Positions 20,912 to 30,076 of a DNA stretch of 64,000 nt are shown one piece after another. The stretch's first letter is position 1. Each line of letters opens with the position of its first letter. A program made the translations under genes and the position numbers. A model generated the notes under the pieces. The model was not told where the DNA came from. It did not search any database and was given only the letters and a program-made list of their open reading frames with translations. The stretch comes from Stutzerimonas frequens (lineage in GTDB: Bacteria > Pseudomonadota > Gammaproteobacteria > Pseudomonadales > Pseudomonadaceae): assembly GCF_024448335.1 (NCBI RefSeq), contig NZ_JAMOHM010000001.1, positions 1-64,000 on the forward strand, read 5' to 3'.

Positions 20912-22378
20912 TCAGATGCCGCCCAGGCACAGGTATTTGATTTCCACGTATTCATCCAGGCCGTACTTCGAGCCTTCACGTCCGAGGCCCGATGCCTTCA
21001 TGCCACCGAACGGCGCCACCTCGGTGGAGATCACCCCGGTGTTGATGCCCACCATGCCGTACTCCAGCGCCTCGGCGACACGGAACACCCGACTCAGGTC
21101 GCGTGCATAGAAGTAGACGGCGAGGCCGAACTCGGTGTCGTTGGCCTGGCGGATCACCTCGGCCTCATCGCGGAAGCGGAACAGCGGCGCCAGCGGGCCG
21201 AAGGTTTCCTCGCGCGCCACGGCCATCTCGGCAGTGACGCCGCCCACCAGCGTCGGCTCGAAGAAGTTGCCGCCCGAGGCATGGGGTTTGCCACCGACCA
21301 GCAGGGTGGCACCCTTGTCCAGCGCGTCCTGCAGATGGCGCTGCACCTTGGCCACGGCTGCGGCGTCGATCAGCGGACCGGTGGTCACGCCCTCCTCCGC
21401 TCCGTTGCCGACCTTCAGCCGCGCGACCGCCGCGGAGAATCTGTCGACGAAGGCGTCGTAGATGCCGTCCTGCACGTAGATGCGGTTGGCACAGACGCAG
21501 GTCTGCCCGGCGTTGCGGTACTTGGAAATCATCGCGCCTTCCACCGCCGCGTCCAGATCGGCGTCGTCGAAGACGATAAAGGGTGCGTTGCCGCCAAGCT
21601 CCAGCGAGAGCTTCTTGAGCGTCGGCGCGCACTGCTGCATCAGCTTGATGCCCACCGCCGTCGAGCCGGTGAACGAGAGCTTGCGCACCACCGGGTGTTC
21701 ACAGAGCTCGGCGCCCACTTCGCGGGACATGGCGGCATCGGCGGTGATCACGCTGAACAGCCCCGCCGTGATGCCCGCGCGCTCGGCCAGTGCGGCCAGT
21801 GCCAGCGCCGAGAATGGTGTCTGCGGTGCCGGCTTGAGCACCATGGCGCAGCCCGCGGCGAGGGCCGGGCCGGCCTTGCGGGTGATCATCGCGCTGGGGA
21901 AATTCCACGGCGTGATTGCCGCGGTGACACCGACCGGCTCCTTCTGCACCAGGATGCGCTTGTCGCCCGCGTGGGCCGGGATCACGTCGCCGTACAGGCG
22001 CTTGCCTTCCTCGGCGAACCATTCGAGGAAGGATGCGGCGTAGGCCACCTCACCCCGCGCCTCGGCCAGCGGCTTGCCCTGTTCGGCGGTCATGATCCGC
22101 GCCAGGTCTTCCTGATTCTCCAGCATCAGTTCGTACCAGCGCCGCAGGCGCGCGGCACGCTCCTTCGCGGTCAGCGCGCGCCAGGCCGGCTGGGCTGCCT
22201 GCGCGGCTTCGATGGCGCGGCGGGTCTCACCACGGCCCATGTTCGGCACGGCGCCGATCAGCTCGCCGGTGGCCGGATTGAAGATCTCGGTGCGCGCGCC
22301 ACTGTCGGCCTCGCGCCATTCACCGTTGAGATAGGCCGTTTGGCGCAACAGATCGGGTTGCCCAAGTTGCAGAGTCAT
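20912..22378 (-). CDS. gabD: Succinate-semialdehyde dehydrogenase (GabD/DavD type)
   Basis: NADP-dependent oxidation of succinate semialdehyde to succinate, or of glutarate semialdehyde in the 5-aminovalerate route. The 488-residue aldehyde dehydrogenase has the catalytic Glu in LELGGNAPFIVFDDADLD, the catalytic Cys in NAGQTCVCANRIYV, and the cofactor segment TPWNFPSAMITRK. It begins 12 bases after the agtD stop, so it is very likely the fifth gene of the transporter operon. Confidence 0.92.
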   Translation of the reverse strand: MTLQLGQPDLLRQTAYLNGEWREADSGARTEIFNPATGELIGAVPNMGRGETRRAIEAAQAAQPAWRALTAKERAARLRRWYELMLENQEDLARIMTAEQGKPLAEARGEVAYAASFLEWFAEEGKRLYGDVIPAHAGDKRILVQKEPVGVTAAITPWNFPSAMITRKAGPALAAGCAMVLKPAPQTPFSALALAALAERAGITAGLFSVITADAAMSREVGAELCEHPVVRKLSFTGSTAVGIKLMQQCAPTLKKLSLELGGNAPFIVFDDADLDAAVEGAMISKYRNAGQTCVCANRIYVQDGIYDAFVDRFSAAVARLKVGNGAEEGVTTGPLIDAAAVAKVQRHLQDALDKGATLLVGGKPHASGGNFFEPTLVGGVTAEMAVAREETFGPLAPLFRFRDEAEVIRQANDTEFGLAVYFYARDLSRVFRVAEALEYGMVGINTGVISTEVAPFGGMKASGLGREGSKYGLDEYVEIKYLCLGGI

Positions 22379-22390
22379 GTGCGTATTCCG

Positions 22391-23218
22391 TCAGGCAGGT
22401 TGTTGGGTGCGCAGCTTCTCGGCGCGGCCTCGCAGCCACTCCAGGGTCAGCAACAGAGCGATGGAGAAGCCGATCAGCAAGGTCGCCGCGGCGGCGATGG
22501 TCGGGCTGAGGTTCTCGCGGATTCCGCTGAACATCTGCCGTGGCAGGGTGATCTGCTCGGGGCCGGCGAGGAACAGCGTTACCACCACTTCATCGAACGA
22601 GGTGGCGAAGGCGAACAGCGCGCCGGAAATAACCCCCGGTGCGATCAGCGGCAGGGTTACCCGGAAGAACGCGGTCAGCGGCGAGGCGCCAAGGCTGGCC
22701 GCGGCGCGCACCAGGTTGTAGTTGAAGCCCTGCAGCGTCGCCGACACCGTGATGATCACGAAGGGCACGCCGAGCACCGCGTGCACCAGAATCAGCGACA
22801 GGTAGCTGTTGCCCATGCCCAGCGGGGCGAAGAACAAGTAGCTGGCGACACCGATGATCACCACCGGCACCACCATCGGCGAGATCAGCACCGTCATCAG
22901 CAGCGCCTTGCCGCGGAACTCCGCGCGGGTCAGGCCGACCGCCGCCAGGGTGCCAAGGACCACGGCGAGCAAGGTCGCAGCCGGGGCGATGAGCAGACTG
23001 TTCTTCAGCGAGCGCATCCAGTCCGCCGAGGTGAACAGCGCCTCGTACCAGCGCAACGAGAACCCCTGCAGCGGATAGACCAGGAATGAGCCGGAGTTGA
23101 ACGACAGCGGCACGATGACCAGCACCGGCACGATCAGAAACAGCAGCACCAGCGCGCAGAGGATGCGCAGCGCGTAGTACCAGGCCCGTTCGACGGGCGA
23201 CATGTAGGGGCTCAGCAT
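22391..23218 (-). CDS. agtD: ABC transporter permease, PotC/PotI type (AgtD-like)
   Basis: One of two inner-membrane permeases of a polyamine-family importer. The 275-residue protein has six predicted helices and the conserved cytoplasmic EAA loop (AAASLGASPLTAFFRVTLPLIAPGVISGA) that contacts the ATPase. AGGAGAACCGTTC before the ATG supports the start. Order and neighbours match P. aeruginosa agtABCD (PA0603-PA0606), reported to import GABA and 5-aminovalerate. The substrate here is inferred from that and from adjacent gabD. Confidence 0.88.
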   Translation of the reverse strand: MLSPYMSPVERAWYYALRILCALVLLFLIVPVLVIVPLSFNSGSFLVYPLQGFSLRWYEALFTSADWMRSLKNSLLIAPAATLLAVVLGTLAAVGLTRAEFRGKALLMTVLISPMVVPVVIIGVASYLFFAPLGMGNSYLSLILVHAVLGVPFVIITVSATLQGFNYNLVRAAASLGASPLTAFFRVTLPLIAPGVISGALFAFATSFDEVVVTLFLAGPEQITLPRQMFSGIRENLSPTIAAAATLLIGFSIALLLTLEWLRGRAEKLRTQQPA

Positions 23219-23281
23219 GAACGGTTCTCCTGCCCGGCATGAAGACTCTGAAAAGGCGGCCGCGCCGCGACGTGGCTCATC

Positions 23282-24535
23282 TCAACCCAGCCGCAGACGG
23301 CTGGCACCGACCAGCCAGCTGTAGATGACGTACAGCAGCATGGTGGCGAGCAGCAGCAGGCCGCCCAGCGCCGTGGCCATGCCCCAGTTGATGGTGGTGT
23401 TGGTGTAGAAGGCGACGAAATAGCTGACCATCTGGTCGTTCGGGCTGCCGAGCAGCGCCGGGGTGATGTAGTAGCCGATGGCGATGATGAACACCAGCAG
23501 GCTGCCGGCACCGACCCCGGCCAGCGTCTGCGGGAAGTACACCCGCCAGAAGCTGGCGAACGGATGACAGCCCAGCGAGACCGCCGCACGCATGTAGCTC
23601 GGCGAGATGTTCTTCATCACGCTGTAGATCGGCAGGATCATGAACGGCAGCAGGATGTGCACCATGGCGATGTACACACCGGTGCGGTTGAACACCAGCT
23701 GCAGCGGCTCGTCGATCAGGCCCATCTTGAGCAGCGCGCCGTTGATCAGCCCGCCCGACTGCAGCAGCACGATCCACGCGGCGACGCGCACCAGAATCGA
23801 GGTCCAGAACGGCAGCAGCACCAGGATCATCAGCAGGTTGCTCTGCCGCGCCGGCAGGTTGGCCAACAGATAGGCCAGCGGATAGGCCAGCAGCAGACAG
23901 ATCACCGTGATCACCAGCCCCATCCAGAACGTGCGGGCAAAGATGTCCAGATACACCGCCTGATCCGGCGAGACCTTGGCCAGTTCACCCAGCTCGTCGA
24001 TGCGATGATCCAGCGCCGCCAGCAGGTAATAACCGGTCACCGCACTGTCGTTACGCTGGATGATCTGCCAGAACGCCGGATCGCCCCAGCGCTCGTCGAG
24101 CGACTCCAGCGCCTCCTGATACGACGCGGGCGTCTCGCGGAACGGCAGCGCTCGCGCGGTCTTGGTCAGCAGGCTGCGGTAGCCGGCCAGCTCCATGTTC
24201 AGCCGCTTGGACAGATCGCCCAGGGTTTGCTCGCGACGCGCCTGATAGAGGTCCTCGGCCAACGCCTGGTAGGCGGGTTCCGCCGGCAGTCCGCGACCAT
24301 CCCATGCGGCCAGCGCCTCCAGCGTGCGCGGCAACGTGTTCACCACCTCCGGATTCTCGACACTGCGCCAGAGCAGCGAGGCGATGGGAACCAGGAAGGT
24401 CAGCAACACGAACAGCAGCAGCGGCAGAATCAGCGCCTGCGACTTGAGCTTGTTCACCCGTTCGGCCCGTGCCAGTCGCTGTTTCAGATTGGGCTCGGCG
24501 ATCTGCTTCGCCGGCAGGGATATTGCTGTGGCCAT
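23282..24535 (-). CDS. agtC: ABC transporter permease, PotB/PotH type (AgtC-like)
   Basis: Second permease of the importer. At 417 residues it is longer than the usual 280-300 because of a loop of about 170 residues between the first helix (about residues 32-52) and the next, predicted periplasmic. Such insertions occur in some PotB-type permeases. The EAA loop reads RAAVSLGCHPFASFWRVYFPQTLAGVGAG near residue 340. GGAG lies upstream of the ATG. It lies between the binding protein gene and the second permease gene. Confidence 0.87.
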   Translation of the reverse strand: MATAISLPAKQIAEPNLKQRLARAERVNKLKSQALILPLLLFVLLTFLVPIASLLWRSVENPEVVNTLPRTLEALAAWDGRGLPAEPAYQALAEDLYQARREQTLGDLSKRLNMELAGYRSLLTKTARALPFRETPASYQEALESLDERWGDPAFWQIIQRNDSAVTGYYLLAALDHRIDELGELAKVSPDQAVYLDIFARTFWMGLVITVICLLLAYPLAYLLANLPARQSNLLMILVLLPFWTSILVRVAAWIVLLQSGGLINGALLKMGLIDEPLQLVFNRTGVYIAMVHILLPFMILPIYSVMKNISPSYMRAAVSLGCHPFASFWRVYFPQTLAGVGAGSLLVFIIAIGYYITPALLGSPNDQMVSYFVAFYTNTTINWGMATALGGLLLLATMLLYVIYSWLVGASRLRLG

Positions 24536-24598
24536 GAAGACTCCGCGATTCGTTCCGATGGCTGGGACCGGCCCCGCCAGTGCGGCGGGGCTCCAGGG

Positions 24599-25630
24599 TC
24601 AGCGTGCTGCCCAGGCGTTGAAACGCTGTTCGAGCTGTTCGCCGTAGTCGGCCCAGAAGGTCACGTCCATCGCCACCTGGTCGGCAATGTTCTCCGGCGC
24701 GGTGGGCATCTGCGCCAGGCGCTTTTCATCCAGCAGCGACACGGCCTGAGTGTTCGCCGGGCCATAGGCGATGGCCTCGGCATAGGCCTTCTGCTGCTGC
24801 GGCTCGACGGTGAAGGCGATGAACTTGCGTGCCTGCTCCTGACTCTTGGCACCCTTGGGGATGGCCCAGGAATCGAAGTCGTAGATGCCGCCGTTCCAGA
24901 CGATCTGCAAGTTGCTCTCGTTCTGCACGGCAGCGATGCGGCCGTTGTAGGCGCTGCTCATCACCACGTCGCCGGAGGCGAGGAACTGCGGCGGCTGCGC
25001 GCCGGCTTCCCACCACTGGATATGCGGCTTGAGCTGATCGAGCTTCCTGAAGGCGCGGTTCTGGCCGTCTTTGGTGGCCAGCACCTGATAGACCTCCTTG
25101 GCCGGCACACCATCGGCCATCAGCGCAAATTCCAGGGTGTACTTGGCACCCTTGCGCAGGCCGCGCTTGCCGGGGAATTTCTCGATATCCCAGAAGTCCG
25201 CCCAGCCGGACGGCGCGCTCTTAAGCTTGTCGGCGTTATAGGCGAGTACCGTCGACCAGACGAAGAAGCCAACGCCGCAGGGCTGTATCGCACCCTCGAC
25301 GAAATCGTCCGGATTGCCGACGACGCCCGGATCGAGCTCCTCGAACAGCCCCTCGTCACAACCGCGCGCCAGCTCAGGCGACTCCACCTCCACCAGGTTC
25401 CACGACACACTGTTGGTGTCGACCATCGCCTTGACCTTGGCCATTTCGCCGTTGTATTCGCCGGCGACGATGCGGCCGTGACCGGCGGCTTCCCACGGCT
25501 GATAGAAGGCCTTCACCTGGGCCTGCTTGTTGGCGCCGCCGAAGCTCACCGCAGTGAGGTTCTCGGCAACCGCGTGCCCGGCACAGACGAGCCCGAGCGC
25601 CAGCGCGGACAGTTTCAGGTAGTTGCTCAT
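24599..25630 (-). CDS. agtB: Periplasmic substrate-binding protein, PotD/PotF type (AgtB-like)
   Basis: Captures the substrate in the periplasm for the AgtCD permease. The 343-residue protein has a signal peptide (about residues 1-22, cleaved after VCAGHAVA) and the fold of the spermidine/putrescine-binding family (TAVSFGGANKQAQVKAF, GWADFWDIEKFPGKRGLR). GGAGCGAACTGTC precedes the ATG. In PAO1 the corresponding protein serves GABA and 5-aminovalerate uptake, not polyamines. Residues that decide this cannot be judged by eye. Confidence 0.88.
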   Translation of the reverse strand: MSNYLKLSALALGLVCAGHAVAENLTAVSFGGANKQAQVKAFYQPWEAAGHGRIVAGEYNGEMAKVKAMVDTNSVSWNLVEVESPELARGCDEGLFEELDPGVVGNPDDFVEGAIQPCGVGFFVWSTVLAYNADKLKSAPSGWADFWDIEKFPGKRGLRKGAKYTLEFALMADGVPAKEVYQVLATKDGQNRAFRKLDQLKPHIQWWEAGAQPPQFLASGDVVMSSAYNGRIAAVQNESNLQIVWNGGIYDFDSWAIPKGAKSQEQARKFIAFTVEPQQQKAYAEAIAYGPANTQAVSLLDEKRLAQMPTAPENIADQVAMDVTFWADYGEQLEQRFNAWAAR

Positions 25631-25678
25631 GACAGTTCGCTCCTTGATGCAGTTGTTTGGGGGTGCTGCGGGAGTGGC

Positions 25679-26788
25679 TCAGGCCGCCTGCAGCGGGTCG
25701 AGCGCGCGGACGTGCTCGACGTGCCAGCCGATCGGCACCACGTCGCCCACGCGCAGGGCTTGGTCGAACTCGGCGATCGGCTGCTTGACGAAGAAATCGC
25801 TGACGCCGCAGACCTCGAGACGGATGCGGATGTGGTCGCCCAGGTAGATGAACTCGGCAACGCGCCCGGTGAAGCGGTTCGGGCAGCTGGCACTGGCACC
25901 GTTGAGCAGCACCCGCTCCGGACGGATCGACAGGCTGACCGGCGACCCCGTCGCACCGACATTGACCGCCAGCGCCTCGACGGTTTCGCCGCGGCCGAGC
26001 TTGACCGTGCAGCTCTCGCCACGCCGCTCCAGCAGGTGCGCCGGCAGGCGGTTGTTTTCGCCGAGAAAGTTGGCGACGAAGGTGTTCAACGGCTTTTCGT
26101 ACAGGGTGCGCGGGTCTTCGATCTGCTGGATCTGGCCCTGATGGAACACCGCCACCCGATCGGACATGGTCAGAGCCTCACCCTGGTCGTGGGTGACGTA
26201 CACGACGGTGACGCCGAGGCGCTCGTGCAGGTGCTTGATCTCCATCTGCATCTGCTCGCGCAGCTGCTTGTCCAGTGCGCCCAGCGGTTCGTCCATCAGC
26301 ACCAGCTGCGGCTCGAACACCAGCGCGCGGGCCAGCGCCACGCGCTGCTGTTGGCCACCGGAAAGCTGCGCCGGATAGCGGTTGCGAAAGCCCTCCAGCT
26401 GGACCATCGCCAGCGCGCGCTTGACCCGCTGCTTGATGTCGGGCTTGGCCATGCCGCGCACGCTGAGGGGGAACGCCAGGTTTTCCGACACGGTCATGTG
26501 GGGGAACAGCGCGTAGTTCTGAAACACCATGCCCATGTCGCGCTTGTGCGGCGGCACGTTGTTGATCGCCCGGCCATTGAGGAGAATCTCCCCCGCGGTG
26601 GGCGTCTCGAAACCGGCCAGCATCATCAGGCTGGTGGTCTTGCCCGAGCCGGACGGCCCGAGCAGGGTGAGGAATTCGCCGCGGCGGATATCCAGGTTCA
26701 GATCCCTGACGATCAGCGACTCGCCGTCATAACTCTTCTGGACGCCGCGAAAGCTCACCAGGATATCGTTCGTCGTTGACTCGACCAT
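25679..26788 (-). CDS. agtA: ABC transporter ATPase, PotA type (AgtA-like)
   Basis: Energises the importer. From the ATG at 26788 (MVESTTNDILVSFRGVQKSY) it has 369 residues. Walker A is LLGPSGSGKTTSL, the signature is LSGGQQQRVALARAL, Walker B is LVLMDEPLGALD, and the switch is VYVTHDQGEA. A C-terminal TOBE domain (about residues 285-360) is typical of PotA. It is the first gene of the operon agtA-agtB-agtC-agtD-gabD. About 110 bases upstream is a dyad that may bind AgtR. Confidence 0.9.
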   Translation of the reverse strand: MVESTTNDILVSFRGVQKSYDGESLIVRDLNLDIRRGEFLTLLGPSGSGKTTSLMMLAGFETPTAGEILLNGRAINNVPPHKRDMGMVFQNYALFPHMTVSENLAFPLSVRGMAKPDIKQRVKRALAMVQLEGFRNRYPAQLSGGQQQRVALARALVFEPQLVLMDEPLGALDKQLREQMQMEIKHLHERLGVTVVYVTHDQGEALTMSDRVAVFHQGQIQQIEDPRTLYEKPLNTFVANFLGENNRLPAHLLERRGESCTVKLGRGETVEALAVNVGATGSPVSLSIRPERVLLNGASASCPNRFTGRVAEFIYLGDHIRIRLEVCGVSDFFVKQPIAEFDQALRVGDVVPIGWHVEHVRALDPLQAA

Positions 26789-26897
26789 GCTGCTGCACCT
26801 GCCTAACCGTTGAACCGTGGCCACAGCGTAGAAGCGCAGCGGCGGCGGAAAAATCGGTGCAGCGGAGCGATTGCCCTAGGCGTGCAGGAGAGTCGCG

Positions 26898-26915
26898 TGT
26901 AGGGAACGCCCTACA
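26898..26915. promoter_or_regulatory. Perfect dyad upstream of agtA, candidate AgtR operator
   Basis: TGTAGGG (26898-26904) and CCCTACA (26909-26915) form a 7-bp dyad around a four-base centre, in the 148-base gap between agtR and agtA. A CCCTA half-site occurs again at 26874-26878, nearer agtA. Two-component LuxR-type regulators bind such short dyads. No T-tract follows, so it is unlikely to be a terminator of agtR. Confidence 0.55.
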
Positions 26916-26936
26916 GACGGGTCGGCGGGCGGGAGC

Positions 26937-27566
26937 TCAGACCAGCTTGTGTTCCATGGCATAGCGCACCAGGTCGGCCACGGAATGCGCGGCCAGCTTC
27001 TGCATCAGGCGGGCCTTGTGGGTGCTGATGGTCTTGCTGCTCAGGGCCAGCTTGCCGGCGATGTCGTTTACCGAATCGCCCTGCACCAGGCGTTCGAACA
27101 CCGAGTACTCGCGCTCGGAAAGCAATGCATGGGGCGGCCGCGAATCGGTCAGACCGACCTCGAAGACCATGCGGTCAGCCAGTGCCGGATCGATGTAGCG
27201 CCCGCCACCGGCCACCTTGCGCAAGGCAGTCAGCAGCAGCGCCGGCTCGCTGTCCTTGGTCGCGTAGCCGGCGGCACCTATCTTCAGTGCCCGCGCCGCC
27301 ATCTGCGCTTCGTCGTGCATCGACAGCACCAGCACCGCCGGCGGCTGGCTCAGCGCGCGAATCCGTGGGATCGCCTCGAGGCCGTTGACGCCGGGCATGG
27401 AAAGGTCCAGCAGCACCACATCGCAGCTGACCTGGCGCAGCTGGTCGAGCAACTGCTGGCCGTTGGCGGCCTCGCCGACCACCTGCATGTCGCGCGCCAT
27501 ACCGATCAACTGTTTGATGCCCTCACGGACGATGGTGTGATCCTCGGCGACCATGACCCTGATCAT
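26937..27566 (-). CDS. agtR: LuxR-type response regulator (AgtR-like)
   Basis: DNA-binding response regulator, probable activator of the agt transporter genes. The 209-residue protein has a receiver domain (about 1-120) with the acidic pair AEDH near residue 8, the phosphorylated Asp in VVLLDLSMPGVNG near residue 54 and the conserved Lys in YATKDSEP. A LuxR helix-turn-helix follows (LSEREYSVFERLVQGDSVNDIAGKL region). Its ATG overlaps the sensor kinase stop (ATGA). It matches PA0601 in position and kind. Confidence 0.9.
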   Translation of the reverse strand: MIRVMVAEDHTIVREGIKQLIGMARDMQVVGEAANGQQLLDQLRQVSCDVVLLDLSMPGVNGLEAIPRIRALSQPPAVLVLSMHDEAQMAARALKIGAAGYATKDSEPALLLTALRKVAGGGRYIDPALADRMVFEVGLTDSRPPHALLSEREYSVFERLVQGDSVNDIAGKLALSSKTISTHKARLMQKLAAHSVADLVRYAMEHKLV

Positions 27567-29980
27567 GACGGCAGTGCTCCCGTGCTTGCAGGTGAAGGAA
27601 GTGGCAGCGGGTCCAGCGGGACCCGTGCCGTGATGGTAGTGCCCTCGCCGGGCTGACTGTCGATGCAGAGCTGGCCGCCGAGCATCTGGATTCGCTCGCG
27701 CATGCCCACCAGGCCGAACGAGCTGCCCGCGCTACGCGCCGCGTCGGCGAAGCCACAGCCGTCATCGCTGACGCGCAGGCAGAGCATGTCGCCCTCGAGC
27801 TGCAGCTGCACGCTGACCGTTTGTGCGCGGGCATGGCGCATCACGTTGGTCAACGACTCCTGAAGGATGCGGAACAGGCCGATGGCCTTGGCATTGCCCA
27901 GCGCGGGCGGGCACTCGGGCACCTCGACCAGGCAGGCCACGCCGCTGCGTTCCTCGAAGCGCCGCGCCTGCCACTCCACCGCCGAAGCGATGCCGGCGTC
28001 GAGGATCGGCGGGCGTAGCGCCGTGGCCACGTCGCGCACCCGCTGGAACAGCTGGGCGATCAGCCGCTTCATGCTGTCCAGGCGCTGCGCCAGCGCCGGA
28101 TCGAGCTCGGCGAAGCCCAGCTCGCACATCGAGGTCTCGAACTTCAGCACGGTCAGCACCTGGCCCAGCTCGTCGTGCACCTCGCGGGCGATATGCGCCT
28201 TCTCCTCCTCGCGCACCGTCTCCAGATGCGCGGCCAACTCGCGCAACTGCGCGCGCGACGCATCCAGCTCCAATTCGATGCGCTTGTTGTCGGTGATGTC
28301 CCAGACGATACCGTCCCACACTTGGCGACCATCCGGCTGGCCACGCACGGAGGCGCGGATATCGGCCCAGCGCACGTCGCCATCGCGATTGAGAATGCGC
28401 CCTTGCCAGCGCCAGTCCTGGCTTTTCTCAAGCGCCAGCTGCTGGCTGGCCCAGTAACCGGCCTCGTCATCGGCGTGCACCAGGCTGCGGATGCCCTGCC
28501 CCGGCTGCAACAGGCGCTCGGCGGAGTAGCCCACCAGGCGCTGGCTGGCTTCACTGATATAGGCGACCCGTACCGGCGCCTGCGGCCCGTCGCGCTCCAG
28601 GCGAAACACCAATCCCGGCACGTTACCGGCCATGGCCTTGAGCCGCGCTTCGCTCTCCTGCAGCTGGGCGCTGGCGCGGCGGCGCTCGGTGATGTCGGCG
28701 AGAAAGACCACCAGATACTCGCGGCTGCCGAAGCGCAGAAAGCTGTAAGTAACCGCCGCCGGAAAGCGCTGGCCGTCGGCGCGCTGCCACTCGCATTCAT
28801 GCACCTGGCGGTCGTCTTCGCCGGTGCGTGCGGCGCGCCAGCGCGCCAGCCAGGCATCCATGCCCAGCGCCGGGTCGAAGGTTTCCAGCGGCAGGTCAAG
28901 CAATCCACCGGAGGCATGCCCGAGCAGCAGTTCGGCGGCCTGATTGGCGTAGCGCACGCGGCTGTCCCAGTTGAGCCAGAGGATGCCAACAGTGCTGTGA
29001 TCGAGACAGAACTGCGTCAGCCGCTGCGCTTCCTCGGCCGCCTCGCGCAGCTCGATGTCACGGCGAGCGGTCTTCAATCGACTTTCCAGCAGGCCGTGCT
29101 GGCGGCGCTGCCAGGCCAGCATCAGCAGGCAGGCCAACAGCAGGACGCCGAGCAGCAGGCTGAGACTGCGCCAGTAGCTGACCTCGCGACCGAGGTCGAT
29201 GCTGCGGGTCTTGAGCCACTGCTCCTGCAGCTGACTGAATTCTCGCGCGGGAAACTGCCGTATCGCCGCCTCAAGCACGGCAGCGAGTTCGGGGCTGTCA
29301 CGCCGCGAGGCGATACGCAGCAGCTGCGGGTTGCCCAGATCACCAACCACCGCCAGCGAGTCGTACTCCACCTGCTGCGACAGGCGGCCGAACACCGGCT
29401 CGTCGATGACGGCATAACTGGCCTTGGCTTCCAGCACCTGACGCAGCGCATCGGCCTGGCTGGTCGCGGTCAGCACGGTAATATTGGGATAGTTGCTGGC
29501 GAGGAACTCGGTGATCGGGCCCGGCCCGACGGCGGCAACCAGTTCGCGAGGGTGCAGGTACTCCAGATCGATGGCACGCGGACCGCCACGGTCACCGACG
29601 AGCAAGCGCGGAATGCGCAGGAAGGGGTCGCTGTAACGCCATAGGCGCAGGCCAGCCGGCGTCTGGCGCAGGCCCGGAGCCACATCGATGAGGCCTTCGC
29701 GCGCGGCCTTTTCCAGCGCGTCTTCATCAGCGAAGCGGCGCCAGTGCAGGCGCACGCCGAGGTCGTCCGCCAGATGCTCCATCAGCTGCACATGAAAGCC
29801 TGACAGGCGCCGCTGGCGCTGGTCATACTCGGCGTAGGGCGCGCCCATCACTACCCCGACGCGCCACTCCGGATGCCGCTCCAGCCAGGCACGACTGTCG
29901 TCCTCAAGCGTCACGGCACCGGCGGTAAAAGACAGCACCAGTCCAATAAGAAGAAGGAAACGCAGGGTTAAGGCGAGCAT
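27563..29980 (-). CDS. agtS: Sensor histidine kinase with periplasmic solute-binding domain (AgtS-like)
   Basis: Membrane sensor partner of AgtR, reported in PAO1 to respond to GABA and 5-aminovalerate. From the ATG at 29980 it has 805 residues: signal segment (1-22), a family-3 solute-binding domain (about 30-265), one membrane helix (about 270-291), two PAS/PAC modules (about 320-450 and 460-590), a HisKA_3 domain with phosphorylated His in HIAREVHDELGQ, and a HATPase (LRVSDDGCGF). A longer frame to 30073 lacks family similarity. The solute-binding domain suggests direct ligand sensing in the periplasm. Confidence 0.88.
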   Translation of the reverse strand: MLALTLRFLLLIGLVLSFTAGAVTLEDDSRAWLERHPEWRVGVVMGAPYAEYDQRQRRLSGFHVQLMEHLADDLGVRLHWRRFADEDALEKAAREGLIDVAPGLRQTPAGLRLWRYSDPFLRIPRLLVGDRGGPRAIDLEYLHPRELVAAVGPGPITEFLASNYPNITVLTATSQADALRQVLEAKASYAVIDEPVFGRLSQQVEYDSLAVVGDLGNPQLLRIASRRDSPELAAVLEAAIRQFPAREFSQLQEQWLKTRSIDLGREVSYWRSLSLLLGVLLLACLLMLAWQRRQHGLLESRLKTARRDIELREAAEEAQRLTQFCLDHSTVGILWLNWDSRVRYANQAAELLLGHASGGLLDLPLETFDPALGMDAWLARWRAARTGEDDRQVHECEWQRADGQRFPAAVTYSFLRFGSREYLVVFLADITERRRASAQLQESEARLKAMAGNVPGLVFRLERDGPQAPVRVAYISEASQRLVGYSAERLLQPGQGIRSLVHADDEAGYWASQQLALEKSQDWRWQGRILNRDGDVRWADIRASVRGQPDGRQVWDGIVWDITDNKRIELELDASRAQLRELAAHLETVREEEKAHIAREVHDELGQVLTVLKFETSMCELGFAELDPALAQRLDSMKRLIAQLFQRVRDVATALRPPILDAGIASAVEWQARRFEERSGVACLVEVPECPPALGNAKAIGLFRILQESLTNVMRHARAQTVSVQLQLEGDMLCLRVSDDGCGFADAARSAGSSFGLVGMRERIQMLGGQLCIDSQPGEGTTITARVPLDPLPLPSPASTGALPS

Positions 29981-30076
29981 ATATTCACGCAATTGATGGG
30001 CGTGCCGACACGCTGTTGTAATGCATAACCCCTGCCGGCGCCAGCGTGGTGCCGACACCCATAGCGGAGACAAACC

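Noticed and set aside
19252..20940. Plus-strand frame of 562 codons opposite gabT and rpe
   Set aside because: Antisense to recognised enzymes. Composition (Asp, Gly, His, Arg) is typical of shadow frames in GC-rich DNA.
23564..26779. A very long open frame (over 1,000 codons) on the plus strand opposite the agt transporter genes
   Set aside because: It is the antisense shadow of GC-rich ABC transporter genes with clear Walker, signature and EAA motifs. Its product is rich in Arg, His, Gln and Val with no domain.
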